Origin: Streptomyces sp. Edi4
Lineage (GTDB): Bacteria > Actinomycetota > Actinomycetes > Streptomycetales > Streptomycetaceae
Assembly (NCBI RefSeq): GCF_040253615.1
Contig: NZ_JBEJGY010000002.1
Coordinates: forward strand, 62,001 to 126,000
Direction: 5' to 3'
DNA length: 64,000 bases
In this document: in pieces, positions 8,022 to 16,819 of the stretch
Layout: every line of letters starts with the position of its first letter
Position numbering within the stretch: position 1 is the first letter of the stretch
Program-made: the position numbers and the translations under genes
The notes under the pieces: generated by a model
Told to the model about the DNA's origin: nothing
Databases searched by the model: none
The model's input: the letters and a program-made list of their open reading frames with translations, nothing else

Positions 8022-8662
8022 CCGCCTCCACCGTGGCGGCCGACGAACCCGAACTGGTCGGCCGCTGCTACACCAAGGCCCGGCGCGCCCCGCTGGTCTA
8101 CGGGGTTATCCGGGATGTGCGCGGCGGCCAGGGGATCCGGCTGCCCGGCGGCCCCTACACGCTCACCCAACTCGCCACGATCATCACCACGGTGGCGCTG
8201 CTCCTCGTGACGCGGCCGCTGTGGGGCGGCCACGGCTGGGTGGACGCAGCGCTGCTGATCGGCCTGCCGTTCGCGGCGTCGTTCGCGGTTCGCCAGATGC
8301 ACATCGACGGCCGCAACCCTGTCGCGGCGATGGCCAGTGTCATCACGATGTTCGCCGCCCCGCGGGCGGGCCGACTGCACGGAAGAGCCTGCCGGCCGAG
8401 CCGGGCCACGCGTAGCGCCGCTGTCATCACCCTCGGCGAACCCGGCCCAAGCCCCGAGGCCGTGGGCGCATCGCCCGCTCCGGTACCCCGGCTTCCCGCC
8501 GGCCCCGGCGGGCCGAAGTCCTCACCGGCCAGCCCTCCCACCACGGGACCCCGCCGCCCTGCCGCGCCCACCTCGGCCCTCGCACCAGGGACCGGCGCCC
8601 CGGCCCCCGTCGTCTCCGGCGTGCAGGCCCTCCTGGCCCGCCGCACCTCCAGCAAAGGCTGA
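8018..8662 (+). CDS. TcpE-family conjugal transfer membrane protein
   Basis: The 214 residues start at GTG 8018. The N-terminal 110 residues carry the TcpE layout: a polar stretch (RCYTKARRAPLVYGVI), a short basic/Gly segment (GGQGIRLPGGPYT) and two paired hydrophobic helices (LATIITTVALLLVTRPLW; VDAALLIGLPFAASFAV). The remaining 100 residues are Pro/Ser/Ala-rich and look disordered. TcpE is an inner-membrane subunit of Gram-positive type IV secretion. The VirB4 gene starts 5 bases downstream. Confidence 0.8.
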   Translation: MTASTVAADEPELVGRCYTKARRAPLVYGVIRDVRGGQGIRLPGGPYTLTQLATIITTVALLLVTRPLWGGHGWVDAALLIGLPFAASFAVRQMHIDGRNPVAAMASVITMFAAPRAGRLHGRACRPSRATRSAAVITLGEPGPSPEAVGASPAPVPRLPAGPGGPKSSPASPPTTGPRRPAAPTSALAPGTGAPAPVVSGVQALLARRTSSKG

Positions 8663-8667
8663 TCATC

Positions 8668-11211
8668 ATGCGTCTGCCGATCCGGCACATCGCCAACAAC
8701 ATCATCTACACCACGCACGGCACCTGCTGGGCGGTGTGGCGGGTCGCAGCCGCGAACTACAGCCACGCCCCTGCCACGGCGAAGAAGCGCCGTCTCAAGG
8801 CGCTTGAGTCGCTGTTCAAGCAGCTGACAGGGGAGCCGATGCTGCTGTCCCTGTGCCCGCAGGTCGACCCGGTCGCGGTCGTCCGCGCCATGGTCGCCGA
8901 CGTGGACCTGGCCCGCTCCCCGCGCTACGAGCAGCTGGGGGGTGCGGTCCTGGACCAGCTGGAGAGCATGGAACTGACCGGCCGTACCGACTGGCTCGCC
9001 GTGCCGCTGCCGGCGCTGTCCCGCAAGGACTCCGTCCTGGCCGTGTTCGGTGCGGCCAAGGCAGAGTTCGACCTCCAGCTGGGTCTGCTGCCCGCTGCGA
9101 TCACTGCCGAGGACATTGCCAGCCGTACCGAACAGGCCGAGCGCCTCCACGCCCAGTGGCCCTCGGGCGTGTCCATGCGGCCGGCGTCGGAAGCCGAAAT
9201 CCTGTGGATCTACGGGCACTCCGCACGGCGCGGGCTGGCCGAACCCTTCCTGCCCGACGGCACCGAACTCCCGGTGCGCGGCCGTGGCCGCACCACTGCC
9301 GCCCTGAACGAACTCGTACTCGCGGAAGGCGGCGCCGACTTCAGCGGCCGCCGCGCAGCCCCGGGCAATCCGTTCGGCCGGCGCTTCCTTCAGGTCTCCA
9401 GCGAGTGGGGCAACTCCTACCAGGCGCTGCTGGCACTGTCGGAGATGCCGGAGGCATTCGCCCTGCCCGGGGCCGCCTATCTGCAACAGCTGGACGATCT
9501 GGCCTACCCGGTCGACTGGACCGCCCGCCTGGTCATCACCCCCGGCTCGAAAGCAGAGGCCAAGACTCGGAAGCGGGCCACCCACTTGAAGGCCCAGGCC
9601 GCCGAGTACGAGGGAGACCCGGCCGGCCCGCCGGCCTCGATCGCCCACCACGAGCGGGACAACGACGAGTTCCGCGACCGGATCACCGCGAACCGGCGCG
9701 AGGTCGAGATCCGCGCCATGGTCACCCTCGCCGTCTGGGGCGCCACTCCCGACGACGCCCAGGCCCGCGCCGCCTCCCTGGCCGCCGACTTCGGCGCCAC
9801 CGAATACACCTTCTCCCGCCCCGTGGGGGAGCAGGCCCACCTGTGGCAGGCCATGCTGCCCGGCTGCCGCACCCCCCGCGTCATGCTCGGCTACGCCCAG
9901 TACCTCCTCGCCCGGGACTTCGCGATGGCCATGCCCTGGTGCGGAAGCGCTCTCGGCGACGAGCGGGGCGGCCTGTTCGGCGTACAGCTCGCATCGGGCG
10001 GTGCCCGCCCGGTGCTGATCGACCCGGCCCGCGGCCCGCGCGAGAACGCCTCCGCCTCCATGGCGTTCCTCGGTGAACTCGGCGCCGGCAAGTCCTACGC
10101 CATGAAGTCCGCCTGCTACAACGTCCTGGCGCGCGGCCACCGGCCCGGCGACCCGCACTCCCGCGGCCGCGCCGTCATCGTCGACCGCACCAGCGACGAG
10201 GAATGGGTGCGTTTCGCGAAGGCCTGCCCCGGCACCACCCAGGTCATCCGCATCGACCAGAGGGCCGAAGTCTCCCTCGACCCGCTCCGTCTGTTCGTGA
10301 CCGACAGCCCCCAGGCCGCGGCCCGCTTCACCGAGTCCTTCCTGACTCTGCTCCTTGGTGTACGCCCCATGGACCTGGAAGGAGTCGCCCTCTCCGAGGC
10401 GGTCCAGACGGTCCTCGAGCGCCCGGCCCCCTCCATGCGTGCCCTGGTCGACGAACTCACCGCCCGCAGCAGCGACGACCCGGCCGCCCGCACCCTGGCC
10501 CGCAAGCTCAAGGCGGTCGCCCGTAAGGACCTCGCCCGCGTCGTGTTCGACGAGGGCCTCCCGGTGGTCGACACCCAGCGGGCCGACTCCGTCGTCTTCG
10601 CCGTCAACAGCCTCCAGCTGCCCAAGAAGTCCGAACTCGCCTCCGAGCACCGCATCGAGCGCCTGGAGTTCGAGAAGGTCGCCGGCCGGGCCCTGATGTA
10701 CCTGATCGCGGCCGTAGCCCGCGGGACGGTCATGAAGAACACCTACGAGTTCGGTGTCGCCGTCTTCGACGAATGCTGGTGGCTCACCTCCTCCGACGAA
10801 GGCCTGGAGCTGCTGCTGGAGCTGATCCGTGACGGCCGCAAGCACCACGCCGCCGCCTACCTCGGCTCCCACGACGCGGACGACATCGGGCCGGCCGACT
10901 CCGAGAAGGGCGCCATCATCCGCGGCCTGATCCCACACCGCTTCCTGTTCCGCCAGACCACCCGCACCCTGGCCCAGCGCGGCCTGGAGTTCCTCGGCGT
11001 GGACGCCGCCGACCCCGACCTGCTGGACCTGGTGACCGCCCAGCTGTCCCCGATCGGCCTGCCGGATGAGGAGAAGGCCGCCCGGGCGGGGGAGTGCCTC
11101 TACCGCGACCTCGCCGGACGCATCGGCCTGATGCGCGTGCTGCCTCCCGCGGACGAAGAAGTCCTGAAGGTCATTCACACCACTCCCGGCGACTACCAGG
11201 CCACCGCATGA
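8668..11211 (+). CDS. VirB4/TcpF-type conjugation ATPase
   Basis: This 847-residue protein is the main motor ATPase of the type IV secretion system. The Walker A motif GELGAGKSYAMK is at about 470-481 and Walker B is VAVFDECWW near 697-705. HRFLFRQTT near 755-763 lies in the position of the conserved C-terminal region. The N-terminal 450 residues form the VirB4-specific domain with QLDDLAYPVDWTARLVI near 275. It should act at the cytoplasmic face of the channel with the TcpC/TcpE-like proteins. The stop overlaps the next ATG (11208-11211). Length and motif order are normal for the family. Confidence 0.92.
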   Translation: MRLPIRHIANNIIYTTHGTCWAVWRVAAANYSHAPATAKKRRLKALESLFKQLTGEPMLLSLCPQVDPVAVVRAMVADVDLARSPRYEQLGGAVLDQLESMELTGRTDWLAVPLPALSRKDSVLAVFGAAKAEFDLQLGLLPAAITAEDIASRTEQAERLHAQWPSGVSMRPASEAEILWIYGHSARRGLAEPFLPDGTELPVRGRGRTTAALNELVLAEGGADFSGRRAAPGNPFGRRFLQVSSEWGNSYQALLALSEMPEAFALPGAAYLQQLDDLAYPVDWTARLVITPGSKAEAKTRKRATHLKAQAAEYEGDPAGPPASIAHHERDNDEFRDRITANRREVEIRAMVTLAVWGATPDDAQARAASLAADFGATEYTFSRPVGEQAHLWQAMLPGCRTPRVMLGYAQYLLARDFAMAMPWCGSALGDERGGLFGVQLASGGARPVLIDPARGPRENASASMAFLGELGAGKSYAMKSACYNVLARGHRPGDPHSRGRAVIVDRTSDEEWVRFAKACPGTTQVIRIDQRAEVSLDPLRLFVTDSPQAAARFTESFLTLLLGVRPMDLEGVALSEAVQTVLERPAPSMRALVDELTARSSDDPAARTLARKLKAVARKDLARVVFDEGLPVVDTQRADSVVFAVNSLQLPKKSELASEHRIERLEFEKVAGRALMYLIAAVARGTVMKNTYEFGVAVFDECWWLTSSDEGLELLLELIRDGRKHHAAAYLGSHDADDIGPADSEKGAIIRGLIPHRFLFRQTTRTLAQRGLEFLGVDAADPDLLDLVTAQLSPIGLPDEEKAARAGECLYRDLAGRIGLMRVLPPADEEVLKVIHTTPGDYQATA

Positions 11212-13445
11212 ACGCCCGCACGGGAAACGCCTCCACCCTGCTCTGGGGCCGGCTGCGGCTGCTGGGCACCACCCGCCTGCGCCTGGCCCTGCTTTTCGCG
11301 GCGATAGCGGCCACCACCCTCACCATGCTGACCACCCTGCCCGCGCACGCCGCCCCCAGCCCCACGCCCTCCCCGTCAACCTCGGCGAGCGTGCCGGCAG
11401 ACGGCGCCCAGCGCCCGCCGACCCCGGAAGAGATGAAGCGGATCGAGGACGTGCTGCGCGAGCAAGGTGAGCGGATTTCCGCCGCCGCCCAGCAGGAAAT
11501 GATCCAGCAGCGCACCGACGAACTGCGCAAGCTCCTGCCCCACGAGGGTGGCATCCTCGGCGTGTTCAACGTGACGGATTCCAACGGCATGCCGATCTCC
11601 GCCTACACCATCAAGGGCGACACCGGCGGCCTGCTCGACTGGGACCTGGGCATCGAGAACCTGCTCACCGAAATCCCTTTCATGATCACGAAGTGGGTCA
11701 TCGCGTTCTGCTGCTTCCTGATCGGCTGGGCCCTCTCCTTCGGCCTCGCGAAGATCCTGCTGCCGCCGGTCGCGTCCGTCGCCAACTCGCTGCACACCGG
11801 GGTCATCCTGGAGATGGGCCTGCCGTCCCTCTTCCTCGCCGTCTGCGCCCTGATCTGCGTCGCGCGGATCTTCTTCGGCGACCGGGCCAAGGGATGGGGA
11901 GACGCGGCGATGTCCGTGGTCCTGGCGGCCCTCACCACCACCCTGCTCGCCTCGGCTCCCCAGACCCTGATGGGCGAGGATTCCGGTGCGATCGCCGTCG
12001 TGCGGGGCATGGCCGTCCAGGTCGCCGACGTCATCCTCGAGGCCAACCCCGGGACTCCGCACCGCAAGCACGACCTCGATGTCGACAGCACCACCCTGAC
12101 CCGCCCGCTGACCGACGCGCTCGTCGACGCCTTCGTGGTCAAGCCCGCGATGCTGCTGCAGTACGGCCAGGTGTTCCAGGCGGACTGCGCCGATGAGTAC
12201 TCCAAGACCAAGCTGTCCCAGCTCGCCTACGACCGGCAGATGACCTCCTATGCCAACCGCATCAAGGCGGCCACCTTCGGTCTCACCTCCTACCTCCCCG
12301 CCGGCAGTGGCCCCCTGAACACCTGGTACGGCGCCGAAATCGACATCGCCAAACGCTGGGCGGTGGACCACTTCGGTGACCCGCCCATGGAGAAGTTCGA
12401 GAAGAAGTGCGTCAAGGGCGACGTCGCCTCGGCCAAGCGGGCCAGTATCGACAAGGTCGGCGGCGCCGTCTTCCTCCTGGTCGCCGCCCTCATCGTCACG
12501 GTCCTCATCTCCGGGCTCACCGGTTCTTTCCTGCTGGCCCAGTGCCGCATCGCCTGGGACGCGGTCCGCGGCGAGATGGCCCTGGTCGCCGGCACCGTGC
12601 CCGGCGCCGGCCGGGCCTTCCTGTGGGACTGGTGCGCCTCCGTACTGCGCTCCCTGCAGATGATGCTCACCAGCGTCATCGGACTGTCGGTGTTCATCGT
12701 CTTCCTCCAGGCCGTCCTCACACCCGCAGGGGACGCCTGGGGACATGAGCTCACCCTGCGCTTCCTGGGGGTGGACCTGCTGTGCATCGCCGCAGTCAAA
12801 AAGCGCAAGGCACTCGTGGCCCGCTCCCAGCAGGTCGCCAACAACTTCCGCGCCAAGATGTCCAGCCGTCGGATCGGCGGCACGAACGGCAGTATCCTCA
12901 CCCCGGCCGCCACACCGGTCACTCCCCGGCCGCGTATCGCCGCGGCCACCGCCCGCGGCCTGGTCCGCACCACCATGGCCGGCGTCGCCCTCGCCCACGG
13001 CAACCCACTCGCCGCGATCGGCTACGCCATGCCCCAGTCCGTGGGCGCCACCGCGCTGATGTCCCGCATCAACGCCGGCTCCCGCCGCAGCTCCCAGCGC
13101 TCCCGCCGCCCGGCACGCCCCGCCGGCCGCCCCGCGCCCCGTGCCACCCGTACCGGCCCTCCCGGAACCGGGCCCCGGGCGACCCGGCCGCTGCCGCTCC
13201 GTCCCACCGCTCCGCCGCGTCCCATGAATCCGCCTCGCCCCACCGTGCCGCCCACGCCCACCCGGCGTCCTGCGCACCGCAGGGCCGCCGATCCCGTCCG
13301 CGGGTCCAGGCCCCGTGCCGCCACCCTCCAGCCCGCCAACAGGGCACCCAACCCCGCTGTCCCGGGGGCGTTCTCCGCCTGGCTCGATGAACGCGAAGCC
13401 GCCGAACTGGCACGGCGCCGCACACCACCCCGGGACCTCGCATGA
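11208..13445 (+). CDS. VirB6/TrbL (TcpH)-like polytopic channel protein
   Basis: This 745-residue protein starts at ATG 11208. It has an N-terminal hydrophobic signal-like segment (LALLFAAIAATTLTMLTTLP) and then an external region rich in Q/E (about 60-130). Hydrophobic helices cluster at about 165-185 (WVIAFCCFLIGWALSFGLAK), 205-225 and 240-255, and near 420-440 and 480-510. A Pro/Arg-rich, probably cytoplasmic tail of about 160 residues ends it. This is the layout of the TrbL/VirB6 family, which lines the translocation channel. It is coupled by 4-base overlaps to the ATPase before it and the wall hydrolase after it. Sequence similarity in this family is low, so the call relies on topology and operon order. 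Confidence 0.75.
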   Translation: MNARTGNASTLLWGRLRLLGTTRLRLALLFAAIAATTLTMLTTLPAHAAPSPTPSPSTSASVPADGAQRPPTPEEMKRIEDVLREQGERISAAAQQEMIQQRTDELRKLLPHEGGILGVFNVTDSNGMPISAYTIKGDTGGLLDWDLGIENLLTEIPFMITKWVIAFCCFLIGWALSFGLAKILLPPVASVANSLHTGVILEMGLPSLFLAVCALICVARIFFGDRAKGWGDAAMSVVLAALTTTLLASAPQTLMGEDSGAIAVVRGMAVQVADVILEANPGTPHRKHDLDVDSTTLTRPLTDALVDAFVVKPAMLLQYGQVFQADCADEYSKTKLSQLAYDRQMTSYANRIKAATFGLTSYLPAGSGPLNTWYGAEIDIAKRWAVDHFGDPPMEKFEKKCVKGDVASAKRASIDKVGGAVFLLVAALIVTVLISGLTGSFLLAQCRIAWDAVRGEMALVAGTVPGAGRAFLWDWCASVLRSLQMMLTSVIGLSVFIVFLQAVLTPAGDAWGHELTLRFLGVDLLCIAAVKKRKALVARSQQVANNFRAKMSSRRIGGTNGSILTPAATPVTPRPRIAAATARGLVRTTMAGVALAHGNPLAAIGYAMPQSVGATALMSRINAGSRRSSQRSRRPARPAGRPAPRATRTGPPGTGPRATRPLPLRPTAPPRPMNPPRPTVPPTPTRRPAHRRAADPVRGSRPRAATLQPANRAPNPAVPGAFSAWLDEREAAELARRRTPPRDLA

Positions 13446-14584
13446 CCAGGAAGACCACCCGGCGCGTCACCGCCGGTGCCGCCCTGATCATCCTGCCGGT
13501 GATCCTCATGGCTGCGATCGCCGCGCACGTCGCCGGGCTCGCCCAGGACCAGGCGCAGGCCGCAGCCCGCAACCAGACCCGCTGCGCAGGCGGCGCAGCG
13601 GGTTCGGACGCCGACACTGCCCAGATCACTCAGCAGGTGCGGGCCGCTCTGGCCTCCTCGGGCCCTGTCACGGTGCCCGGCCTGACCCGTCCTGCCGAGC
13701 AACTCCCCAACGCCAAAACGATCGTGGCGACCGGCATCCAGATGAGCATCCCCGCCCGCGGCCAGGTCATCGCCCTGGCCACCGCGCTGGCCGAGTCGGA
13801 CCTGCACAACCTCGACCACGGAGACCGCGACAGCCTCGGTCTCTTCCAGCAACGCCCCTCCCAGGGCTGGGGAACCCGAGACCAGATACTCGATCCCGTC
13901 TACGCGAGCACCAAGTTCTACAAGGCCCTCCAGTCCGTGCAGGGATGGGAGCAGATGCCGGTCACCGTCGCCGCCCAGGAAGTGCAGAAGTCCGCCTACC
14001 CCGACGCGTACGCAGAGTTCGAGAAGCTCGCCACCGCCCTGCAGCAGGCCATCGCGCCGGCCCTCGGCTCCGCGGCCGCGCCTGCCGCACTGGACGGCAC
14101 CCTGGGGAGCGCGGGATGTGCCGCCCAGACCGGCACCGACTACGGAACCATCCCGCCCGGCACCCTGCCTTCCGGCTACCAGATCCCTCCCACCGCGCCA
14201 CCAGCGGTACAGCAGGCGATCCGCTGGGCGCTGGGGCAACTGGGCACGCCCTACCAATGGGGCGGCAGCTGCACCAGCCCCCACGGCAGCGACCCCGAAG
14301 GCCGCTGCGACTGCTCCTCGTTGATGCAGCGCGCCTATGGCGTCGCCGGCGTCCAGCTCACCCGCACCACCTACACGCAGATCAACGAGGGCCGTGCTAT
14401 TGCCCTGGATGCCGTACAGCCCGGCGACCTCCTGTTCAGCGAGGGCAGTGCCGCCCAGCCCGAACACGTCGCCATGGCGCTCGGAGATGGCCTGCTCGTG
14501 CAGGCTCCCCGCCCAGGCCGGGTTGTTGAAGTAGCCAAAATGGAAGGACGACGCATCCTGGCCGTGCGGCGGGTCGCCTCCTGA
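13442..14584 (+). CDS. bifunctional wall hydrolase: SLT-like plus NlpC/P60 (TcpG-type)
   Basis: This 380-residue exported or anchored enzyme has an N-terminal hydrophobic helix (AALIILPVILMAAIAAHVAG). A lytic-transglycosylase-like domain carries ALAESDLHNL, then DSLGLFQQRPSQGWG (about 117-146). A C-terminal NlpC/P60 peptidase spans about 264-380. The peptidase has the catalytic Cys at about 291 in CDCSSL and the His at about 342 in EHVAM. The pair would cut glycan strands and stem peptides to open the wall for the conjugation channel. It is the last gene of the first transfer operon. Its end meets a convergent gene across a short shared hairpin. Confidence 0.9.
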   Translation: MTRKTTRRVTAGAALIILPVILMAAIAAHVAGLAQDQAQAAARNQTRCAGGAAGSDADTAQITQQVRAALASSGPVTVPGLTRPAEQLPNAKTIVATGIQMSIPARGQVIALATALAESDLHNLDHGDRDSLGLFQQRPSQGWGTRDQILDPVYASTKFYKALQSVQGWEQMPVTVAAQEVQKSAYPDAYAEFEKLATALQQAIAPALGSAAAPAALDGTLGSAGCAAQTGTDYGTIPPGTLPSGYQIPPTAPPAVQQAIRWALGQLGTPYQWGGSCTSPHGSDPEGRCDCSSLMQRAYGVAGVQLTRTTYTQINEGRAIALDAVQPGDLLFSEGSAAQPEHVAMALGDGLLVQAPRPGRVVEVAKMEGRRILAVRRVAS

Positions 14585-14596
14585 CCACGGGTCAGG
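14580..14596. terminator. short hairpin between convergent genes
   Basis: CCTGACC, loop ACG, GGTCAGG overlaps the stop codons of both the hydrolase gene (+) and the lipoprotein gene (-). At 7 bp without a T-run it is a weak candidate for a bidirectional terminator. Confidence 0.35.
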
Positions 14597-15902
14597 CAGA
14601 GGCGGGAACAGCGAGGGGCGATCGGCTGTCGCCTGACAGGCCTCCGTACTGGTCGACTTCGAACGGAGCCGCGCCCGGCTTGGTTTCACGGTCCTTTCCG
14701 GTGTGGCCGTCCAGGACGACCGGCCCGTTGTTGGTCCGGCCATACACTGCGCCGTGCCAGAACGCGGTCACCTGGGGCACGATCCGGCCCGAGGCATCCG
14801 GCAGTGACCACACCTTCGCTGTGGTCGCCGCGTCGAAGACGACCACAGCGTTTACCTGCCCCGCGAGCTGGTCGTGGCACAGCACGAGGGACTGCTCATC
14901 TCCCCTGCACCGCCATGGGTGCAGATGCAGCTGGCCGCCGCCCGCATACCGGGCGCGCTCGGTGCCGGTACGGACATCCACCAGCACCAGGCTCTCCTGG
15001 ACATTGCCGGCCAGCAGTCCCGGCCCGGCCGCGGACGCGTGCACGGCCCGGTCGGAGCTCGCCGCCGTCCAGCGGCGTTGCCCGCTGTCGAGTGCAAACC
15101 CACCGAGCTGGCCGTGAAAGCCCCCCGCGCCTGCCGCTTCTCCACCTGCCACCACGCCATCGGCGACGCTGACGGCGCTAAAACCCTTCTGCTGCCAGCG
15201 CAGTTGGCGCGTGGCCCGGTCCAGGACGTACGTCGTCTCGTCGGCCGTGACCACCACCGATGTCGTATCGGCCGTGATCACCTTCGGTGCGACGTTCTCG
15301 TCCGCTGCCAGACCACTGGCCTCGATGCGGGACGAGGGGGCGGGCGTGAACTCGGCACGCCACGCTGTCCTTCCCGACACCGCATCCACGGCCAGGACCT
15401 CGATGGCAGCCCTGGCGGGCATGGTTCCCTGGCCGGGGACGGTCCTGTCGTACGCCGCGAATACCGTCGCCCCGCCCTGGCCCGCGATGACATGGGGGGC
15501 TGCGCGGCGTGTGCCGAAACCGCCTCGGTCTGCCTTGTTGGTGGTGTCCACCGACCACTTGACGCTGGCCCGGGCGGTGTCGACCGCCTTCAGGCCGTCC
15601 TCGCCGGCCACATACGCGACGCCGTCCCGCAGGGACACCGCGGGGCGCGCCGCATCGCCGCTCGCGGTACTCGGCTGAGCCGCGTCCTCCAACGAGGTGT
15701 CCGAGCCTGAGACGGACCCGAACCGAGTCGGCGGATCGAAGGCCTTGCGCGGCTGCTCCGCCGCCTTTGCCGCAGGTCTGCTCGGCCGCTCCCCGCCCGC
15801 CGCCGTGGAACCACTGCTTGAACATGCCGACAGGGCCGCCCCGGCAACAACGGCGCAGAACAACCCCCGGGCCACACGTCCCTTAATCCATGCAGGCCTC
15901 AT
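14592..15902 (-). CDS. PQQ/beta-propeller lipoprotein
   Basis: This is a 436-residue lipoprotein starting at ATG 15902. It has a signal peptide with lipobox LSAC (about residues 19-22) followed by an SSSGSTAAG linker. The rest consists of repeated beta-propeller blades of the PQQ-binding-like type (GVAYVAGEDGLKAVD, TTYVLDRATRQLRWQQKGF, AVVVFDAATTAKVW, VYGRTNNGPVVLDG). Such surface proteins usually bind partners rather than catalyse. It is transcribed against the transfer genes and sits between the two transfer operons, so a role at the cell surface during mating is possible but not shown. An alternative ATG 21 codons upstream would spoil the signal peptide. Confidence 0.8.
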   Translation of the reverse strand: MRPAWIKGRVARGLFCAVVAGAALSACSSSGSTAAGGERPSRPAAKAAEQPRKAFDPPTRFGSVSGSDTSLEDAAQPSTASGDAARPAVSLRDGVAYVAGEDGLKAVDTARASVKWSVDTTNKADRGGFGTRRAAPHVIAGQGGATVFAAYDRTVPGQGTMPARAAIEVLAVDAVSGRTAWRAEFTPAPSSRIEASGLAADENVAPKVITADTTSVVVTADETTYVLDRATRQLRWQQKGFSAVSVADGVVAGGEAAGAGGFHGQLGGFALDSGQRRWTAASSDRAVHASAAGPGLLAGNVQESLVLVDVRTGTERARYAGGGQLHLHPWRCRGDEQSLVLCHDQLAGQVNAVVVFDAATTAKVWSLPDASGRIVPQVTAFWHGAVYGRTNNGPVVLDGHTGKDRETKPGAAPFEVDQYGGLSGDSRSPLAVPASA

Positions 15903-16306
15903 CAGCCATCCCCCGCAATCGACACTTCCTAGAACGCCCAGATCCGGACATTCGAACGAAATCAACTTCCCGCCGATGGCGGCAGCTTGCCCGCATGGCC
16001 CCGCGCCGCCCCAGGGCGGGCACCAGTAGCGGGCGGGAGCCCGCCCTTCTCCGGCCTGATCACCGTAACGCTCTGCTCATCGGTCGCAACAGCCTCACAC
16101 GTGCGCCTGCCGGGGGAGCCCTCCGCGATGAAGCACGCAACGCCCGGCCCGCCTCGGCTTCCGGTGGAACAGCGGGTTGCGGGGCGGGCGCCCACCAGCC
16201 CTTGGTAAAGGAAAAGCAAAGCATGGGCTCCGGTGTCTGAATGGGCTTCGCGCACTGACTTGGTCCAGGTGAAGGGAAGTTTTCCAACTCATCTGGAGGC
16301 CACCGT
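15903..16306. other. divergent intergenic region
   Basis: About 400 bases lie between the lipoprotein gene (-) and the second transfer operon (+). They must hold both promoters. No gene is convincing. GTTTTCCAAC at 16279-16288, just before the GGAGG (16295-16299), repeats the motif of the 3996-4916 region and could be a shared operator. Confidence 0.4.
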
Positions 16307-16819
16307 GTGCACCGCTCCTATCCCGCGTACCGCGCTCGTCGGCGGCGCGGCATGAATACCGAACTCCCTGGTGTCCAGGCCGCCTTCACCGCCGCGCACT
16401 GGATCGCCTGGTCCGCCCCTCTCCTCGCGGTGATGGTCGCTGCCGGCGCCACCGCCTGGGCCAGTGCTTCCTGGCGCCGGCGCCGGAAGGCGCGGGCGAC
16501 GCTCCTTGAGCGGTCCGTGGTCGAGGTGGTGCCGACCTCCGGATTTGCTCCGCTGGAGGGGGAGGTCCATCGCTGGGCGCACCACTTGGGGCGCGTCACG
16601 CGCTCTGCTTCGGGAGTGCCGGAGCGCGGTGCCGCGGTGCGGTTGCGTTACTGCGCTGAGACGGGCAGCAAGATGCACTGCTATCTCGAGGGACCCGTCC
16701 AGGCGGCCGCCGTGCTGGGGATGCCTGGCTTCGACGGGGTGGAAGTCCGCACCCACCACAGCCACCGGCGCCTCGAGCCCCTCGCTTTCCCCTGGCAGCG
16801 CGACGGGGGCCGTCCGTGA
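16307..16819 (+). CDS. small membrane-anchored protein ahead of the coupling ATPase
   Basis: The 170 residues start at GTG 16307, 7 bases after GGAGG; an internal ATG at 16352 is an alternative. One TM helix (WIAWSAPLLAVMVAAGATAW) is followed by a basic patch (SWRRRRKARAT) and a soluble domain of about 110 residues with VRLRYCAETGSKMHCYLEGP. The gene overlaps the coupling-protein gene by 4 bases. In several actinomycete elements a short protein of this shape precedes the TraG/VirD4-like gene, so it may be an N-terminal partner split from it. Its function is unknown. Confidence 0.7.
   Translation: MHRSYPAYRARRRRGMNTELPGVQAAFTAAHWIAWSAPLLAVMVAAGATAWASASWRRRRKARATLLERSVVEVVPTSGFAPLEGEVHRWAHHLGRVTRSASGVPERGAAVRLRYCAETGSKMHCYLEGPVQAAAVLGMPGFDGVEVRTHHSHRRLEPLAFPWQRDGGRP

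Noticed and set aside
8155..11178. 1007-codon minus-strand frame opposite the VirB4 gene
   Set aside because: Length comes from the codon bias of the real gene; the composition (Gly/Arg/His-rich, no domain) is typical of antisense shadows.
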